Assembly (NCBI GenBank): GCA_963575745.1
Contig: CAUYUJ010006324.1
Location: 362,501-426,500, forward strand
Reading direction: 5' to 3'
DNA length: 64,000 nt
DNA from: Prorocentrum cordatum
Taxonomy: Eukaryota; Sar; Dinophyceae; Prorocentrales; Prorocentraceae
Within the stretch, counting starts at the first letter, position 1. The number at the start of each line of letters is the position of its first letter. The position numbers and the translations under genes were made by a program. Below are positions 1 through 10,502 of this stretch, one piece after another. The notes beneath the pieces were generated by a model that ran no database searches, was not told the origin of the DNA, and saw nothing but the letters and a program-made list of their open reading frames with translations.

Positions 1-87
1 GAGCGCTCGCAGAGAAGGGGAGCGAGCGGGCCTGAGGCCAGGCAGGACACCAGTGCACTGGGGAGCACGATCTCGACGCCTCACAAA

Positions 88-600
88 CCTGAGTTCCCTC
101 CCTCTTCGCCGCCTCCCCTGCCCTCCCACTTCGCAGCCGCGCCCCACTCTCTCCCGATCCCCACTCTCTCTTCCGATTCCCCCTCTCTCCACGTGTCCCC
201 CCACCCCCCCAGCCCGCTCCATCCCCCCCTCCCCCTCAATGCCTGTCTTCGTCCCCCCCTCCTCCTCCCCCTTGCACCTTCCCCTCGCCCTCGTGTTCCT
301 CCGCTACCTCCTCGTGTCTGCCGCCTACTCCGCCTGCTTCTCTTCCTGCTCCGTCTCGTCCTCCCCTGTTTCTGTTGTGTGTCCTCTTCCTCTTCCTCTT
401 CCTCTTCCTCTTCCTCACCTTCCTCCTCCCTCCTTATCCTGTTCCTCTTCTGCTCCCCGAATGCTGCTGCTGATTCTTCTCCTGTTCCTGTTCCTCCTCC
501 TCCTCCTCCTCCTGCGCCTTCTCTCTCGCCCCTCCTTTTCTTCCTCTCCGTTCTCCCTCTCCTCCCCCTCTCTCATTTTCCTTCTGCGCACGGACCTGGG
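88..600. repeat. pyrimidine-rich low-complexity tract
   Basis: Plus strand is almost entirely C and T, with CTTCCT and CTC runs. Both strands give long Ser/Pro/Leu-rich or Arg/Glu-rich open frames, but these are composition effects and no domain is visible. I see no gene here. Confidence 0.8.
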
Positions 601-659
601 GAAGAGGAGGGCGAACCTTCTTGACCCTGGCAACAACAACCAATTCCGGGGGCACCAGA

Positions 660-1480
660 GCTGAGCTGGTTGCCACACCGCCCGGGAACCGAGCCTGGGC
701 ACGGCGCCAATGACAAGCCCCGCCCAAGCAGAACACCCCCCCCCAGGCGTGCCTTGCGCTCCGTCTCCGGCAGGGGCGTCGGGAGGCCGATCACGTGGCC
801 TGCGGGCTCGGTCGGAGAGTTTCTATAAAAGGACTCCCCCAGATCGACTCGCTCAGCGCAGCGCAGGCGGCAGCGGCGACTGTGGCGTTCGCGAGCTGGG
901 ACGACAAATCCACTGCCTTGAGCATGAACGTGTGAACCATGGGGAGATCAGGGCAACGATCCCGAGAGCTGATGCCGTGCCGCGGCGCTCCGTCCAGGAG
1001 AATCGGAGGGTGCGGGTCTGGCTTCTTCCTGTCGAGGTGCAGCATGCTTCCCGCAACGGGCGACAACAAGAAGTGGATCCCACGCAAGGTTGTGCGTGCA
1101 GCAGCCCTGCGTGGTGGCTTCCGCGGGCCGCTCGCGCGGCGCAGCGCGTGGGCGCTTGCGCGCGGCATTGCGCAGGGAGCCTGTGCGGCAGTGTCTGCGC
1201 AGACTGCGCAGCTCACATGCGCCTCCAGTTGGTGGCGGGAATCTTTCGTCTCGAGCGGCCCCTCGAAAAGGATTGGTCGAACATGGGGTCGGTGGTTCAA
1301 AGATGGGGTTCCGAAGGATGAGGTCCCAAGGACGAAATGCCTCAAACAATGTAAATCCGTCCTTGGACTCATTCCTGTCCTTAGGACCCCATCCCTCAGG
1401 ACCCCATCTTTGAACCACCGATGTGGGGGAAATGCTACAACGCATGATTCCAAGTGTTTGCTGTTCAACTGCGCCTAGAA
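660..1480. other. unassigned, more complex segment with TATA-like string
   Basis: This stretch has mixed composition. At 825-832 it carries TATAAAAG, about 110 bases upstream of a plus-strand ATG at 939 that opens 179 codons. The ORF product has no recognisable domain and its 3' half runs through the foldback repeat at 1289-1421. Dinoflagellate promoters are generally described as lacking classical TATA boxes, so this may be chance. Coding status is unproven. Confidence 0.25.
1289..1421. repeat. foldback inverted repeat (MITE-like)
   Basis: Left arm 1289-1339 and right arm 1370-1421 are imperfect reverse complements over about 50 bases. The best-matched core is the outer TCGGTGGTTCAAAGATGGGG at 1289-1308 and its complement ending at 1421. 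The loop is about 30 bases. No flanking target duplication was clear. Confidence 0.75.
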
Positions 1481-1996
1481 GGCTGCTGTCCCGACGGCGC
1501 GGGGCGAGGGGCGCCGCAGAGTCGGGTATCCCACCGGCCCTCTGGGCGTAGGTGGTTTCGGGGGTTCGTTCTTCCAACTGCACTATTCCCTTTCGGGCAA
1601 AGGCTCATCACTGGTCCTTATGGATATTCTCCTCCGCTCTGCGGGCCCATACCGTGGGCCAATGTCCCCCTCCCACCATCCCAGTCAAAAGACACAACAC
1701 CATGCAATGTGCTGCAAAGGCTGTCATGTTAGGGCGCCCCACGATCGCTTTACATGTTTTTAAAACAAAAACAAAAAACGACGCGGGGTGAGGAGCAAAT
1801 TGCGCCACGTCAGGTCATGCAAGCGCACGTGGCGGCAAAGTCTTGTATACAATGCACGGGGACCCCAGTATCATGTCTCATTGCTTTTTGACAGAGACGA
1901 TGGTGGAGCCATGGCACGCGCGGCGCACCTCGCGGAGGTCGTGCACTTAGCTGACATCTGTGTTGGTTCCCGGTAGCTGTCGATGGCGGCCCCAGC

Positions 1997-2075
1997 CCAT
2001 GCTGAGGCTCGGGTGCTCCTCATGTGTTGGGAGGGTGGGTGGGAGTGAGCGAAGCGGCTTGCTGCTTGTGGGTAG
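1997..2075 (+). repeat. dispersed repeat A, copy 1
   Basis: The sequence begins GCTGAGGCTCGGG and continues through TGTGTTGGGAGG and GGGTGGGAGTGAGCGA. It recurs with scattered differences at 10326-10401. No coding potential is seen. Confidence 0.7.
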
Positions 2076-2314
2076 CTGGATCACTGTTCCCTATTAGTAT
2101 ACACCCTTTCCCCCAGGCGACTGGGAGCCAACCAAGGACAATGTGCCCCCCCACCATCCCTTGTAAGTATCCCGGCAAAGGAACCTAACAGCGATGTGTA
2201 TAAGCATATCTGGAAGCATTCCCCTTAAGATTCAGGTGAGAATCCAGTTGTAGAATTCTGCTGTTCTCGCAGTCGCAGTCGCATTCGCAATGATAGTCGC
2301 AGTGGCGACGGCCT

Positions 2315-2575
2315 TAGGATCCAAAAGAATCCTAAGGATTCCTAGGGATTCCTAAGGCATCCTTAGGCATCCTTAGGAATCCATAGGAATCCTCAGGAAA
2401 CCTTCGGAATCCTGATTCCTATGGATTCCTAGGGATTCCTAAGGATTCCTAGGGAATCCTCAGGACTCCTAAGGATTCCTGATGATGCTTAACTATACCT
2501 ACGGATTCCTAATGATGCCTATGGATTCCTAAGGATTCCCAGGGATTCCTAAGGATACCTACGGATTCCCACGGG
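2315..2575. repeat. ATTCCTAAGG-type short tandem array, locus 1
   Basis: Degenerate 9-10 base units of the form GGATTCCTAA, with internal palindromes such as CCTAAGG, CCTTAGG and CCTAGG. The same motif family reappears near the other end of the window at 62150-62305. Confidence 0.85.
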
Positions 2576-3256
2576 TGCCTCAGCCTGCCTCAGTTTCAGC
2601 CTCAGCCTCAGCCTGCCTCGGCTTGCCTCAGCCTCAGCCTCAGCCTCAGCCTGCCTCAGCCTCAGCCTGCCTCAGCCTCAGCCTCGGCCTGCCTCGGCCT
2701 CAGCCTCAGCCTGCCTCGGCCTCAGCCTGCCTCAGCCTCCCCTCCTCCCCCCCCCCTTCCCCCTCCCCCCCCATTCAGCCTCACCTTGTCTCAGCTTCGG
2801 CCTGCCTCGGCCTCATCCTCATCCTCATCCTCAGCCTCAGTCTCAGCCTGTCTCGGCCTGAGCCTGCCTCGGCCTCAGCCTCAGCCTGCCTCAGCCACAG
2901 CTCAGCCTGTCTCAGCCTCAGCCTGCCGCGGCATCAGCCTCAGCCTCAGCCTCAGCCTGCCTCGGCTTGCCTCGGTCTCGCCCTCAGCCTGCCTCGGCCT
3001 CAACCTCAGCCTACCTTAGCCTCAGCCTCAACTTGCCTCAGCCTCTGCATCAGCCTCAGCCTGCCTCAGCCTCAGTCTCAGCCCGCCTCAGCCTCGGCCT
3101 GCCTCAGCCTCAGCCTCAGCCTGCCTCGGCCTCAGCCTGCCTCAGCTTCAGGCTCAGCCTGCCTCAGCCTCAGCCTGCCTCAGCCTCAGCCTCAGCCTGC
3201 CTCGGCGTGCCTCAGCCTCAGCCTCAGCCTACCTCGGCCTCAGCCTGCCTCAGCTC
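2576..3256. repeat. CAGCCT/CTGCCTCGG minisatellite
   Basis: Units of 6 and 9 bases (CAGCCT, TGCCTCGGC) alternate for about 680 bases. The array opens Ser/Ala/Leu/Pro-rich frames in all registers, which are not evidence of protein. Confidence 0.9.
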
Positions 3257-3262
3257 GAGCAT

Positions 3263-3416
3263 TCAAAATATGGCACAGTACTAGTGTTCTGAGGACACGA
3301 AGATTACGAAGTGGCCCACAGCTGGCTCCGGGCAGTCAAAATATGGTACAGGAGTGGTGTTCTGGGAACACGAAGAACACGAAGTGGCTCACAGTTGGCT
3401 TCGGGCAATCAAAATC
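3263..3416 (+). repeat. 73-bp tandem duplication
   Basis: Units start at 3263 and 3336, with the beginning of a third at 3409. Each starts TCAAAATATGG and contains ACACGAAG and ACGAAGTGGC. The array runs straight into the GCCGAC..GTCGGC module at 3418. Confidence 0.8.
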
Positions 3417-3460
3417 CGCCGACCTTGTCGGCGTGTGTGAGGGGCTTCTCCGTTCGACTC
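3417..3460 (+). repeat. dispersed GTCGGCGTGTGTGAGGGGCTT module, copy 1
   Basis: Contains the inverted repeat CCGAC-CTT-GTCGG followed by CGTGTGTGAGGGGCTT and a TTCGA motif. A close copy lies at 10503-10545, and a shorter GCCGACCCTGTCGGC copy near 7167. Confidence 0.65.
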
Positions 3461-3639
3461 ATCGTCTCCGTCGTCTCCGTTCTCCCCCTCCCAGGGCTCT
3501 CCTCCTCAAGCGCGCTATCCAAAGCGAAATTAAACGACGTCGTAGTGGAGTCGAAGGGAAGCCCCTTCCCTTTGATCCCTTCCCCGCAGGGGGGGGGGGG
3601 GCGGGGGGAAGGGGGGGGAGGGGGGGAGATACGACTTAC

Positions 3640-3990
3640 GCTTCGCACCTCCTCCTCCTCCTCCTCCTCCTCCTCCCTCCTCCCTCCCTCCTTTTCCTCC
3701 TCCTCCTCCTCTTCCTCCTCCTCCCGCAGAGGCGTCCCGGGAGCGGGCCCCGAGTCAAAATACCACCCCCCTAGGGCGCATTTTCCTCGAGCGGGCACGC
3801 CCGAGATGCACTTCTTCCTCTTCCGGGAGCACGTCCCAAGTCAGAATATCACACTCCCGGGGCGCACCTTCTTCGAGCGGGCACACAAAGGATGCACTTT
3901 CTCCTCCTCCCTCCTCCTCCTCCTCCTCCTCCTCCTCCTCCTCCTCCCTCTCATCCCTCCTCCTCCTTCTCCTCCTCCTCTCCTTCCGCT
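3640..3990. repeat. two CTC microsatellites with intervening ~120-bp duplication
   Basis: CTC tracts lie at about 3645-3735 and 3902-3985. Between them is a duplicated segment carrying CGAGCGGGCAC, with copies near 3787 and 3875. No gene is visible. Confidence 0.8.
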
Positions 3991-4269
3991 TTCCTCCCCC
4001 CCTCCTAGCCCTTTCGATCAGGGTCGGCGGCGCCGGCCGTCAGGCCTCTCCAATAACAAGAGCAGCAAAATGTCTGGCACGCCGTCCACCCCTGTGGCAA
4101 GCACAGGGGGCGGCGGATCCAAGACGCCTACGGCGAATCACCGCCGCCCCCAGCCTTTTTCAGAAGCGCCTATGTGGCCAAACGTTGGGCCCCAACTTGG
4201 CCAACCTATCTGATTATGGATTCCCCCAGCCGCTCTGGAAACTCTTCGGGGAACACTTGGGGGAGGCTG

Positions 4270-4815
4270 AGGGGGAGGATCAGGAGAGGGAGGAGGAGGA
4301 GGAGGAAAAGGAGGAGGAGGAGGAGGAGGAGGAGGAGGAGGAGGAGGAGGAGGAGGAGGAGGAGGAGGAGGAGGGAGGCCTCTTGGGAGCATCTTGGGGC
4401 ACTCTTGTGGGGCCTCCTGGGGGCTTCCCGGGGGCCTCTTGGAAGCCTCTTGGGGGCCTCCGTAGGCCTCTTGGGGGGGGCCTTGGGGGCGTCTTGGGGG
4501 CCTCTCCTTGGCCGTCTTAATGCGTTCCTGGTCCATCTGACGGGTCTGGCGCCGTCGGAAGCCGTCTTGGGGGCCTCTCTGAACCGATGTGGGGCCCTCT
4601 TGAGGCGCTTCAGGGCCGTCTTGGAGGCCATCTTGGGCGTCTTTGAGGCCTCTTGGGGAGAAGGAGGAGGAGGAGGAGGAGGAGGAGGAGGGGGAGGAGG
4701 AGGAGGGGGAGGAGGAGGAGGAGGAGGAGGAGGAGGAGGAGGAGGAGGAGGAGGAGGAGGAGGAGGAGGCTGAGGAGGAGGAGGAAGAGGAGGAAGAGGA
4801 AGAAAAGGACTGGGA
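4270..4815. repeat. GGA microsatellites flanking a CCAAGAGGCC 12-mer block (reverse orientation)
   Basis: GGA tracts occupy about 4272-4375 and 4655-4815. The intervening 4378-4650 consists of degenerate GGCCTCTTGGGG units, the reverse complement of the 12-mer found near 11, 26 and 28.5 kb. Confidence 0.85.
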
Positions 4816-5478
4816 AAAGCAGGCGAAGAGGGAGCAGGAAGAGAAACAGGGAGGAGGACCAGGAGAAGAAGGGGGTACGAGCGAGGAGACATAGTCGGAC
4901 AACGAGAGACAAAGTCGGAACAACCCCCAACCCCCAGAGTCTGGGGGCGCCCCAGAGTCTGAACCGCACCTTGCTCAGATTAAGCTAAAGCTAAGCCAAA
5001 GCTAAGCAGCAACCGAGCGAAAGCTAACGCTAAACTAAAACTAAACATATCTCACGTAGAAGCAACAACGACTCGGATAAGGGGTTCTCTCCGGTATCAT
5101 TGTATTATCAGCCGGACAGGGCTGCTGCAACGGGTGAGGGGGCACCATCTGCCCCCATCCTCTCACCTCTCTTTCGGCGCTCAAGCCTGGAACTGTGCGG
5201 TAACAGGCGACGGCAAAAACCAAGACGAGGCATAGTGACACGCGACATCCAGTCGATTACAAGCATGATTGCGATAATACTGTGGATGATAGTTTTTGCT
5301 GCTTGGCCCTCCATTACAAGTAAGAGAACATCGAGTTGGAGGATTGGGCTTTGACGTAAACATAGTCCAAACGACGACAAGCTTACAGACAAACGATTTT
5401 ACCCGTCGTCCAAGCGACGACGACAATGTCTGAGTCCAGGTAATTGTGCCCGTCGCGCCTTTTTCGTGGCGAGTTTGA

Positions 5479-6333
5479 CTAGCTATCGCGCCAGGCCATG
5501 TGCCAAGGATTCCCAGCAAGCCTCGGACCTGGACCCGACGCATTGGGGTCGTGGAAGCTTGTGTTCCATCCAAGCATGTCTAAAGTCTGTTCGCACGTGC
5601 CTGTTGCGTGCCAGATTCCTCCATCTTGCAAGCGACAAGAAGGATGCCAGATTGGCGGTGGCTTTATAAAAGCGTAGTTGCTGGAGTTATAGATGCGTTC
5701 AAATGCCGCTGTAGCCTGCGATTCCGCCCAACCGCCATTGTTGGCCTGCCACTCCCAATCGGCAGATGCCTGTTCATCAACGTACTGGGGACGCACCGCG
5801 AAGAAATCTGTGTGGGTCAAATTGCAATGCAATCGTGTGCTATAGTAGCAAATCGCGAAGACGCCCCAATTCTTAGGATTCTCCATGAGATGAAACAACG
5901 GCTTCTCGTCGTAAAAGATTACATCTGGGTTGATTCTGATCACCCAATCGTACCCTCTGAACAAACCTCTCGAAGCTGCCCCGTGCATAGCTTTCATCGC
6001 TCCTGCCTGTTTGCCAGGGTTACCACCCTCATGAACTAGAGTTTTGTGTGGCATCGGCCATTTGTCCAAGAGGTCTTGCATCAGAACATGTGTCGCGCCC
6101 GTATAATTACTCTCGCCAACGTAGAGGAGCACATCTGCCTTTGCTAATTTTGGCGAGCGTCGAAAGAGATCCGCTTGGCAATTCATGAAGGTTCTGTGCT
6201 GCAGCGACCCAGCGGCTGTGACGTAGAGAAGCACGCGCGTTGCCTCCGAAGAAGCCGATGGTTTTGATTGAATCTCCAAGCCCGAACTACCATAAGAAAG
6301 TGCAATGCAAACAAACAGTTGTTTCGAGAACAT
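5479..6333 (-). CDS. secretory-pathway glycosyltransferase-like protein
   Basis: A complete intronless frame of 284 aa. I chose the ATG at 6331-6333 because it starts directly with a hydrophobic signal peptide (FVCIALSY, residues 8-14) that longer in-frame starts would bury. The conserved-looking core runs from residue 33 (VLLYVTA) through YDWVIRINPDVIFYDE (128-143) to HTDFFAVRP (174-182). The NPDV and TDFFAVRP pattern resembles nucleotide-sugar transferase-like proteins that I know from algae, in which the acidic residue after NP may act like a DxD metal site (inference). Five N-glycosylation sequons (76, 171, 216, 257, 264) suit a lumenal or secreted protein. The lack of introns fits a retroposed dinoflagellate gene. 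Donor and acceptor sugars are unknown. Reading frame is near certain; function is moderate. Confidence 0.8.
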   Translation of the reverse strand: MFSKQLFVCIALSYGSSGLEIQSKPSASSEATRVLLYVTAAGSLQHRTFMNCQADLFRRSPKLAKADVLLYVGESNYTGATHVLMQDLLDKWPMPHKTLVHEGGNPGKQAGAMKAMHGAASRGLFRGYDWVIRINPDVIFYDEKPLFHLMENPKNWGVFAICYYSTRLHCNLTHTDFFAVRPQYVDEQASADWEWQANNGGWAESQATAAFERIYNSSNYAFIKPPPIWHPSCRLQDGGIWHATGTCEQTLDMLGWNTSFHDPNASGPGPRLAGNPWHMAWRDS

Positions 6334-6740
6334 CGTAAGAATGAAGGAAAGCTGTGGAGCTTTCACTGCCGCGTGTAAACTTTCAAGATTTTCTGCACCA
6401 GCCCTCTTGCGCCAAACGGCTACGGAAGGGGCGGGGAAGGGGGGGGGGCTGCTAAATGAGGCGCGATTCGCGTGCCCTGGAAAGGCGGGCACGAATTCGG
6501 CACTGAGAGCCAAATCAAGTCGGGGATTCAGCGGGCTTCCGGGTGTATCCCGGATCGAGCACAAGGAACACAGGCTCGAGTCGTCGGGGGTCCAGGGGGG
6601 CACCCAGACAGCACAAGGAAGAATGTCTAAAGTCAAACCAGAGGGGGGGGGGGGGGGGGCCTGAAAGTAAAAGGGGGCTCAGCACCGCGGGTGCACTTTT
6701 TGAGGCCGTTTTCGAAACTGCGGTAGGGCGAACCGAGATG

Positions 6741-6887
6741 CCACCCACGCCCGCTCAGCCAACTTTGGCTTTCAGCGTTCTGAGCGGGCGTGGGCGGCAT
6801 TTCTGCCCGCCCTGAGGGCGAACAAAAATACCACCCACGCCCCCTCAGCCAGGTTTGGCTCTCACCACTCTGAACGGGCGTGGGTGG
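6741..6887. repeat. tandem pair of hairpin palindromes (90-bp period)
   Basis: The first hairpin pairs 6741-6758 (CCACCCACGCCCGCTCAG) with 6780-6797, one mismatch. The second pairs 6831-6848 with 6870-6887, two mismatches. Both loops contain a TTTGGCT string. The two units are 90 bases apart. Confidence 0.85.
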
Positions 6888-7376
6888 CACTTAGGGTCGC
6901 CTGATGCGGCCAGGGAGCGCCAAGTTGTTTACCTCTCGATGGCCGCGCGCGGCCTCTGCCGATCTCTACGACCCCGGTCTCGCGGATTGCGGAGGACGAA
7001 GGAAGACCCTGCAGAGCACTGAGGAAAAGGAAAACAGGGGTCGAGCTCTGGGAAGTCCGAGGGGCACCAGGGAAAGAAGACTCGCAGCGTTGGGGGTCCA
7101 TTGGGCCCCCGAAGAACACAACGCATGAAAACCAACATCACTCTAAATCATCAAAAGGATCCCCAGAATATCCGCCGACCCTGTCGGCGCGTTCCACAAA
7201 GGTTTCGAGTCGCCTCTGCAGGCACGCCAGCCCAAGGGAAATCGAGCCGACGGGAAGTCCAAAGGAAGTCGAACCCTGTCGACGGGAAACCAAAGAGACC
7301 AGCGCGGGAGTTCCGACGAATCCCGCCTGGATTCTTCGTGAAGCACATTTTGTTGTAAGGTTTTGGGGAGGTGTTC

Positions 7377-7378
<2 letters not shown>

Positions 7379-7408
<30 letters not shown>
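7379..7408 (+). repeat. 30-base poly-G run
   Basis: An uninterrupted G homopolymer, potentially quadruplex-forming. Its exact length could be a sequencing or assembly artefact. Confidence 0.7.
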
Positions 7409-7430
7409 CGAGGAAGGGCGTTTCGACAGG

Positions 7431-7485
7431 TTTTTCCCAACTGTCCTGCGTTGGGTATTCGTTTTGAATAGAGCACTGCGGTCGC
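7431..7485 (+). repeat. CCCAAC...GTTGGG hairpin element, copy 1
   Basis: TTTCCCAACTGTCCTGCGTTGGG is followed by a conserved tail (ATTCGTTTTGAATAGAGCA). The element is immediately followed by a CTC tract and then the 101-bp satellite. The other copies are described under findings. Confidence 0.75.
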
Positions 7486-7544
7486 GTCTCCCCTCCTCCT
7501 CCTCCTCCTCCTCCTTCCCGTCCCCCTCCTCTCCTCCCTTCTCC

Positions 7545-9775
7545 CGATCTGCGAAACTGTCGCCACTTTCGAGGGCTGCTGGGGGGCCCAGCGCAGTGAC
7601 GTCTTACGGGGACTCAGATTCGACCTCGCCATCGCTGGGGGGCTGCGATCCGTGAAACTGTCGCCACTTTCGAGGGCTGCTGGGGGGGCAGCGGAGTGAC
7701 GTCTTACGGGGACTCAGATTCGACCTCGCCATCCCTGGGGGGCTGCGATCTGTGAAACTGTCGCCACTTTCGGGGGCTGCTGGGTGGCCCAGCACAGCGA
7801 CGTCTTACGGGGACCCAGATTAGACCTCGCCATCGTTGTGGGGCTGCGATCCGTGAAACTGTCGCCACTTTCGAGGGCTGCTGAGGGGCCCAGCACAGTG
7901 ACGTCTTACGGGGACGCAGATTACACCTCGCCATCCCTGGGGGGCTGCGATCTGTGAAGCCGTCGCCACTTTCGAGGGCTGCTGGGGGGCCCAGCACAGT
8001 GACGTCTCACGGGGACTCAGATCAGACCTCGCCATCGCTGTGGGGCTGCGATCCGCGAAACTGTCGCCACTTTCGGGGGCTGCTGGGTGGCCCAGCACAG
8101 TGACGTCTTACGGGGACTCAGATTAGACCTCGCCATCGCTGGGGGGCCGCGATCCGTGAAACTGTCGCCACTTTCGAGGGCTGCTGGGGGGCCCAGCACA
8201 GTTTGCACCCGCGGCGGGCTCAAATGCGACCTCGCCATCGCTGGGGGGCTGCGATCTGCGAAACTGTCGCCACTTTCGAGGCCTGCTGGCGGGGCACAGC
8301 ACAGGCTGCACCCGCGGCGGATTCAAATTAAACCTCGCTGTCCCTGGGGGGCTGCGATCTGTGAAACTGTCGCCACTTCCGAGGCCTGCCCAGCACAGTC
8401 TGCACCCGCGGCGGATTCAAATGAGACCTCGCCATCCCTGGGGGGCTGCGATCTGCGAAACTGTCGCCACTTTCGAGGCCTGCTGGGGGGCCCAGCACAG
8501 TCTGCACCCGCGGCGGACTCAAATGGACCTCGCCATCCCTGGGGGGCTGCGATCTGTGAAACTGTCGCCACTTTCGAGGCCTGCCCAGCACAGTCTGCAC
8601 CCGCGGCGGATGCAAATTAGACCTCGCCATCCCTGGGGGGCTGCGATCTGCGAAACTGTCGCCACTTTCGAGGCCTGCTGGGGGGCCCAGCACAGTCTGC
8701 ACCCGCGGCGGACTCAAATGACCCTCGCCATCCCTGGGGGGCTGCGATCTGTGAAACTGTCGCCACTTTCGAGGCCTGCTGGGGGGCCCAGCACAGTCTG
8801 CACCCGCGGCGGACCAAATGGGACCTCGCCATCCCTGGGGGGCTGCGATCTGCGAAACTGTCGCCACTTTCGAGGCCTGCTGGGGGGCCCAGCACAGTCT
8901 GCACCCGCGGCGGATTCAAATATGACCTCGCCATCGCTGGGGGGCCGCGATCCGTGAAACTGTCGCCACTTTCGAGGCCTGCTGGGGGGCCCAGCACAGT
9001 GGGTACCCACGGCGGGCTCAAATGTGACCTCGCCATCCCAGCACAGTCTGCTCCCGCGGCAGACTCAAATGGTACCTCGCCACCCCTGGGGGGCTGCGAC
9101 CTGTGAAACCGTCGCCACTTTCGAGACCTGCTGGGGGGCCCAGCACAGTCTGCACCCGCGGCGGACTCAAATGTGACCTCGCCATCCCTGGGGGGCTGCG
9201 ATCTGCGAAACTGTCACCATTTTCGAGGCCTGCTGGGGGGCCCAGCACAATGGGTACACACGGCGGATTCAAATTAGACCTCGCCATCCCTGGGGGTGCT
9301 GCGATGTGTGAAACCGTCGCCACTTTCGAGGGCTGCTGGGGGGCCCAGCACAGTGGGTACCCACGGCGGACTCAAATGTGACCTCGCCATTCTTGGGGGG
9401 CTGCGATCTGCGAAACTGCCGCCACTTTCGAGGCCTGCTGGGGGGCCCAACGCAGTGGGTACCCACGGCGGGCTCAAATGTGACCTCGCCATCCCTGGGG
9501 GGGCTGCGATATGTGAAACTGTCGCCGCTTTCGAGGCTTGCTGGGGGCCCAGCACAGTGGGCACCCACGGCGGATTCAAGTTAGACCTCGCCATCCCTGG
9601 GGGGCTGCGATCTGTGAAACTGTAGCCATTTTCGCGGCCTGCTGGGGGGCCCAGCACAGTGATGCCACACGCAGATTCAAATTAGACCTCGCCATCCCTG
9701 GGGGGTTGCGGTCTGTGACACTCTCTCCACTTTCGAGGCCTGCTGGCGGGGCCCAGCACAGTGACACCTCCCAAG
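7545..9775. repeat. ~101-bp satellite, about 22 units
   Basis: The unit core is GAAACTGTCGCCACTTTCGAGG, then CTGCTGGGGGGCCCAGCACAG, a variable segment, and CTCGCCATCCCTGGGGGGCTGCGATC (motifs only). I counted 22 occurrences of the GTCGCCACTTT core, spaced 91-103 bases apart except for one longer 147-bp step near 9.0 kb. The variable segment defines three blocks: GACGTCTTACGGGGACTCAG (about 7590-8130), TGCACCCGCGGCGG (about 8205-8910) and GGGTACCCACGGCGG (about 9000-9580). Because the unit lacks stops, open frames run through it on both strands; I treat these as non-coding. Confidence 0.95.
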
Positions 9776-9865
9776 TAGCTTACACATCAAGTTGATTGTC
9801 CATACAAGTTTCGGACAACTCCTCGTTTCCATTGATACAAATGATTTTGGTGCGTCACATTGTAA

Positions 9866-9925
9866 TTTCCCAACCCTCCTTGGTTGGGTATTCGTTTTGA
9901 CTAGAGCAGTGTGGTCTCCACTCGT
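9866..9925 (+). repeat. CCCAAC...GTTGGG hairpin element, copy 2
   Basis: TTTCCCAACCCTCCTTGGTTGGGTATTCGTTTTGACTAGAGCA (motif positions 9867-9909). It flanks the far side of the 101-bp satellite in the same orientation as copy 1, and CT-rich sequence follows. Confidence 0.75.
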
Positions 9926-9965
9926 TCCTTCCTTCCCCCTCCCTCCCTCCCTGCCTCTTCCTGTC

Positions 9966-10092
9966 TTGCCTGCGGGGGGCTGGCGGCGGCTGCGGCGGCT
10001 GCGGCGGCGGTGGCGGCGGCTGCGGCGGCTGCGGCGTCGGCGTCGGCGGCGGCGGCGGCGGTGGCAGCGGCGGCGGCGGTTTGGCAGCGGGG

Positions 10093-10136
<44 letters not shown>

Positions 10137-10287
10137 GGGCGGCGGCGGCGGCGGCTGAGGCGGCGGCGGCTGCGGCGGCGGCGGTGGCGGTGGCGGCAGC
10201 GGCTGCGGCGGCGGCGGCGGTTTGGCAGCGGGGGGCGGCGGTTTGGCAGCGGGGCGGCGGCGGTGGCGGCGGCGGCGGCGGATTGGC
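9966..10287. repeat. CGG microsatellite
   Basis: Imperfect GCGGCGGCG with GGTTTGGCAGCGGGG interruptions at about 10078, 10220 and 10240. Ala-, Pro- and Arg-rich open frames here are compositional. Confidence 0.9.
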
Positions 10288-10325
10288 CCCCAGTAGCTGC
10301 CCATCCCAAGACGATTGCTGAATAT

Positions 10326-10401
10326 GCTGAGGCTCGGGCCCGACTCGGGTGCTACGTATGTGTTGGGAGGACGGGTGGGAGTGAGCGAGACGGCTTGCGG
10401 G
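10326..10401 (+). repeat. dispersed repeat A, copy 2
   Basis: GCTGAGGCTCGGG through GTGTTGGGAGG and GGGTGGGAGTGAGCGAGACGG matches the copy at 1997-2075. Confidence 0.7.
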
Positions 10402-10502
10402 CGGGGAGGGGGTAACTTGACCCCTCCCCCTATCCCTCCCCCTGGGTGCCGAGGTGGGGCGCCGAGAGGTGTCAGAAGCTCCTTTTTGGGCCAATCTGGT
10501 TG

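Noticed and set aside
7545-9775. CRISPR-like regular repeat array
   Set aside because: Units are adjacent ~101-bp satellite copies whose 'spacers' are related to each other, with no cas-like gene; it is a eukaryotic satellite.
9677-10494. Arg-, Ala- and Pro-rich ORFs around 10 kb
   Set aside because: Shadows of the CGG microsatellite.
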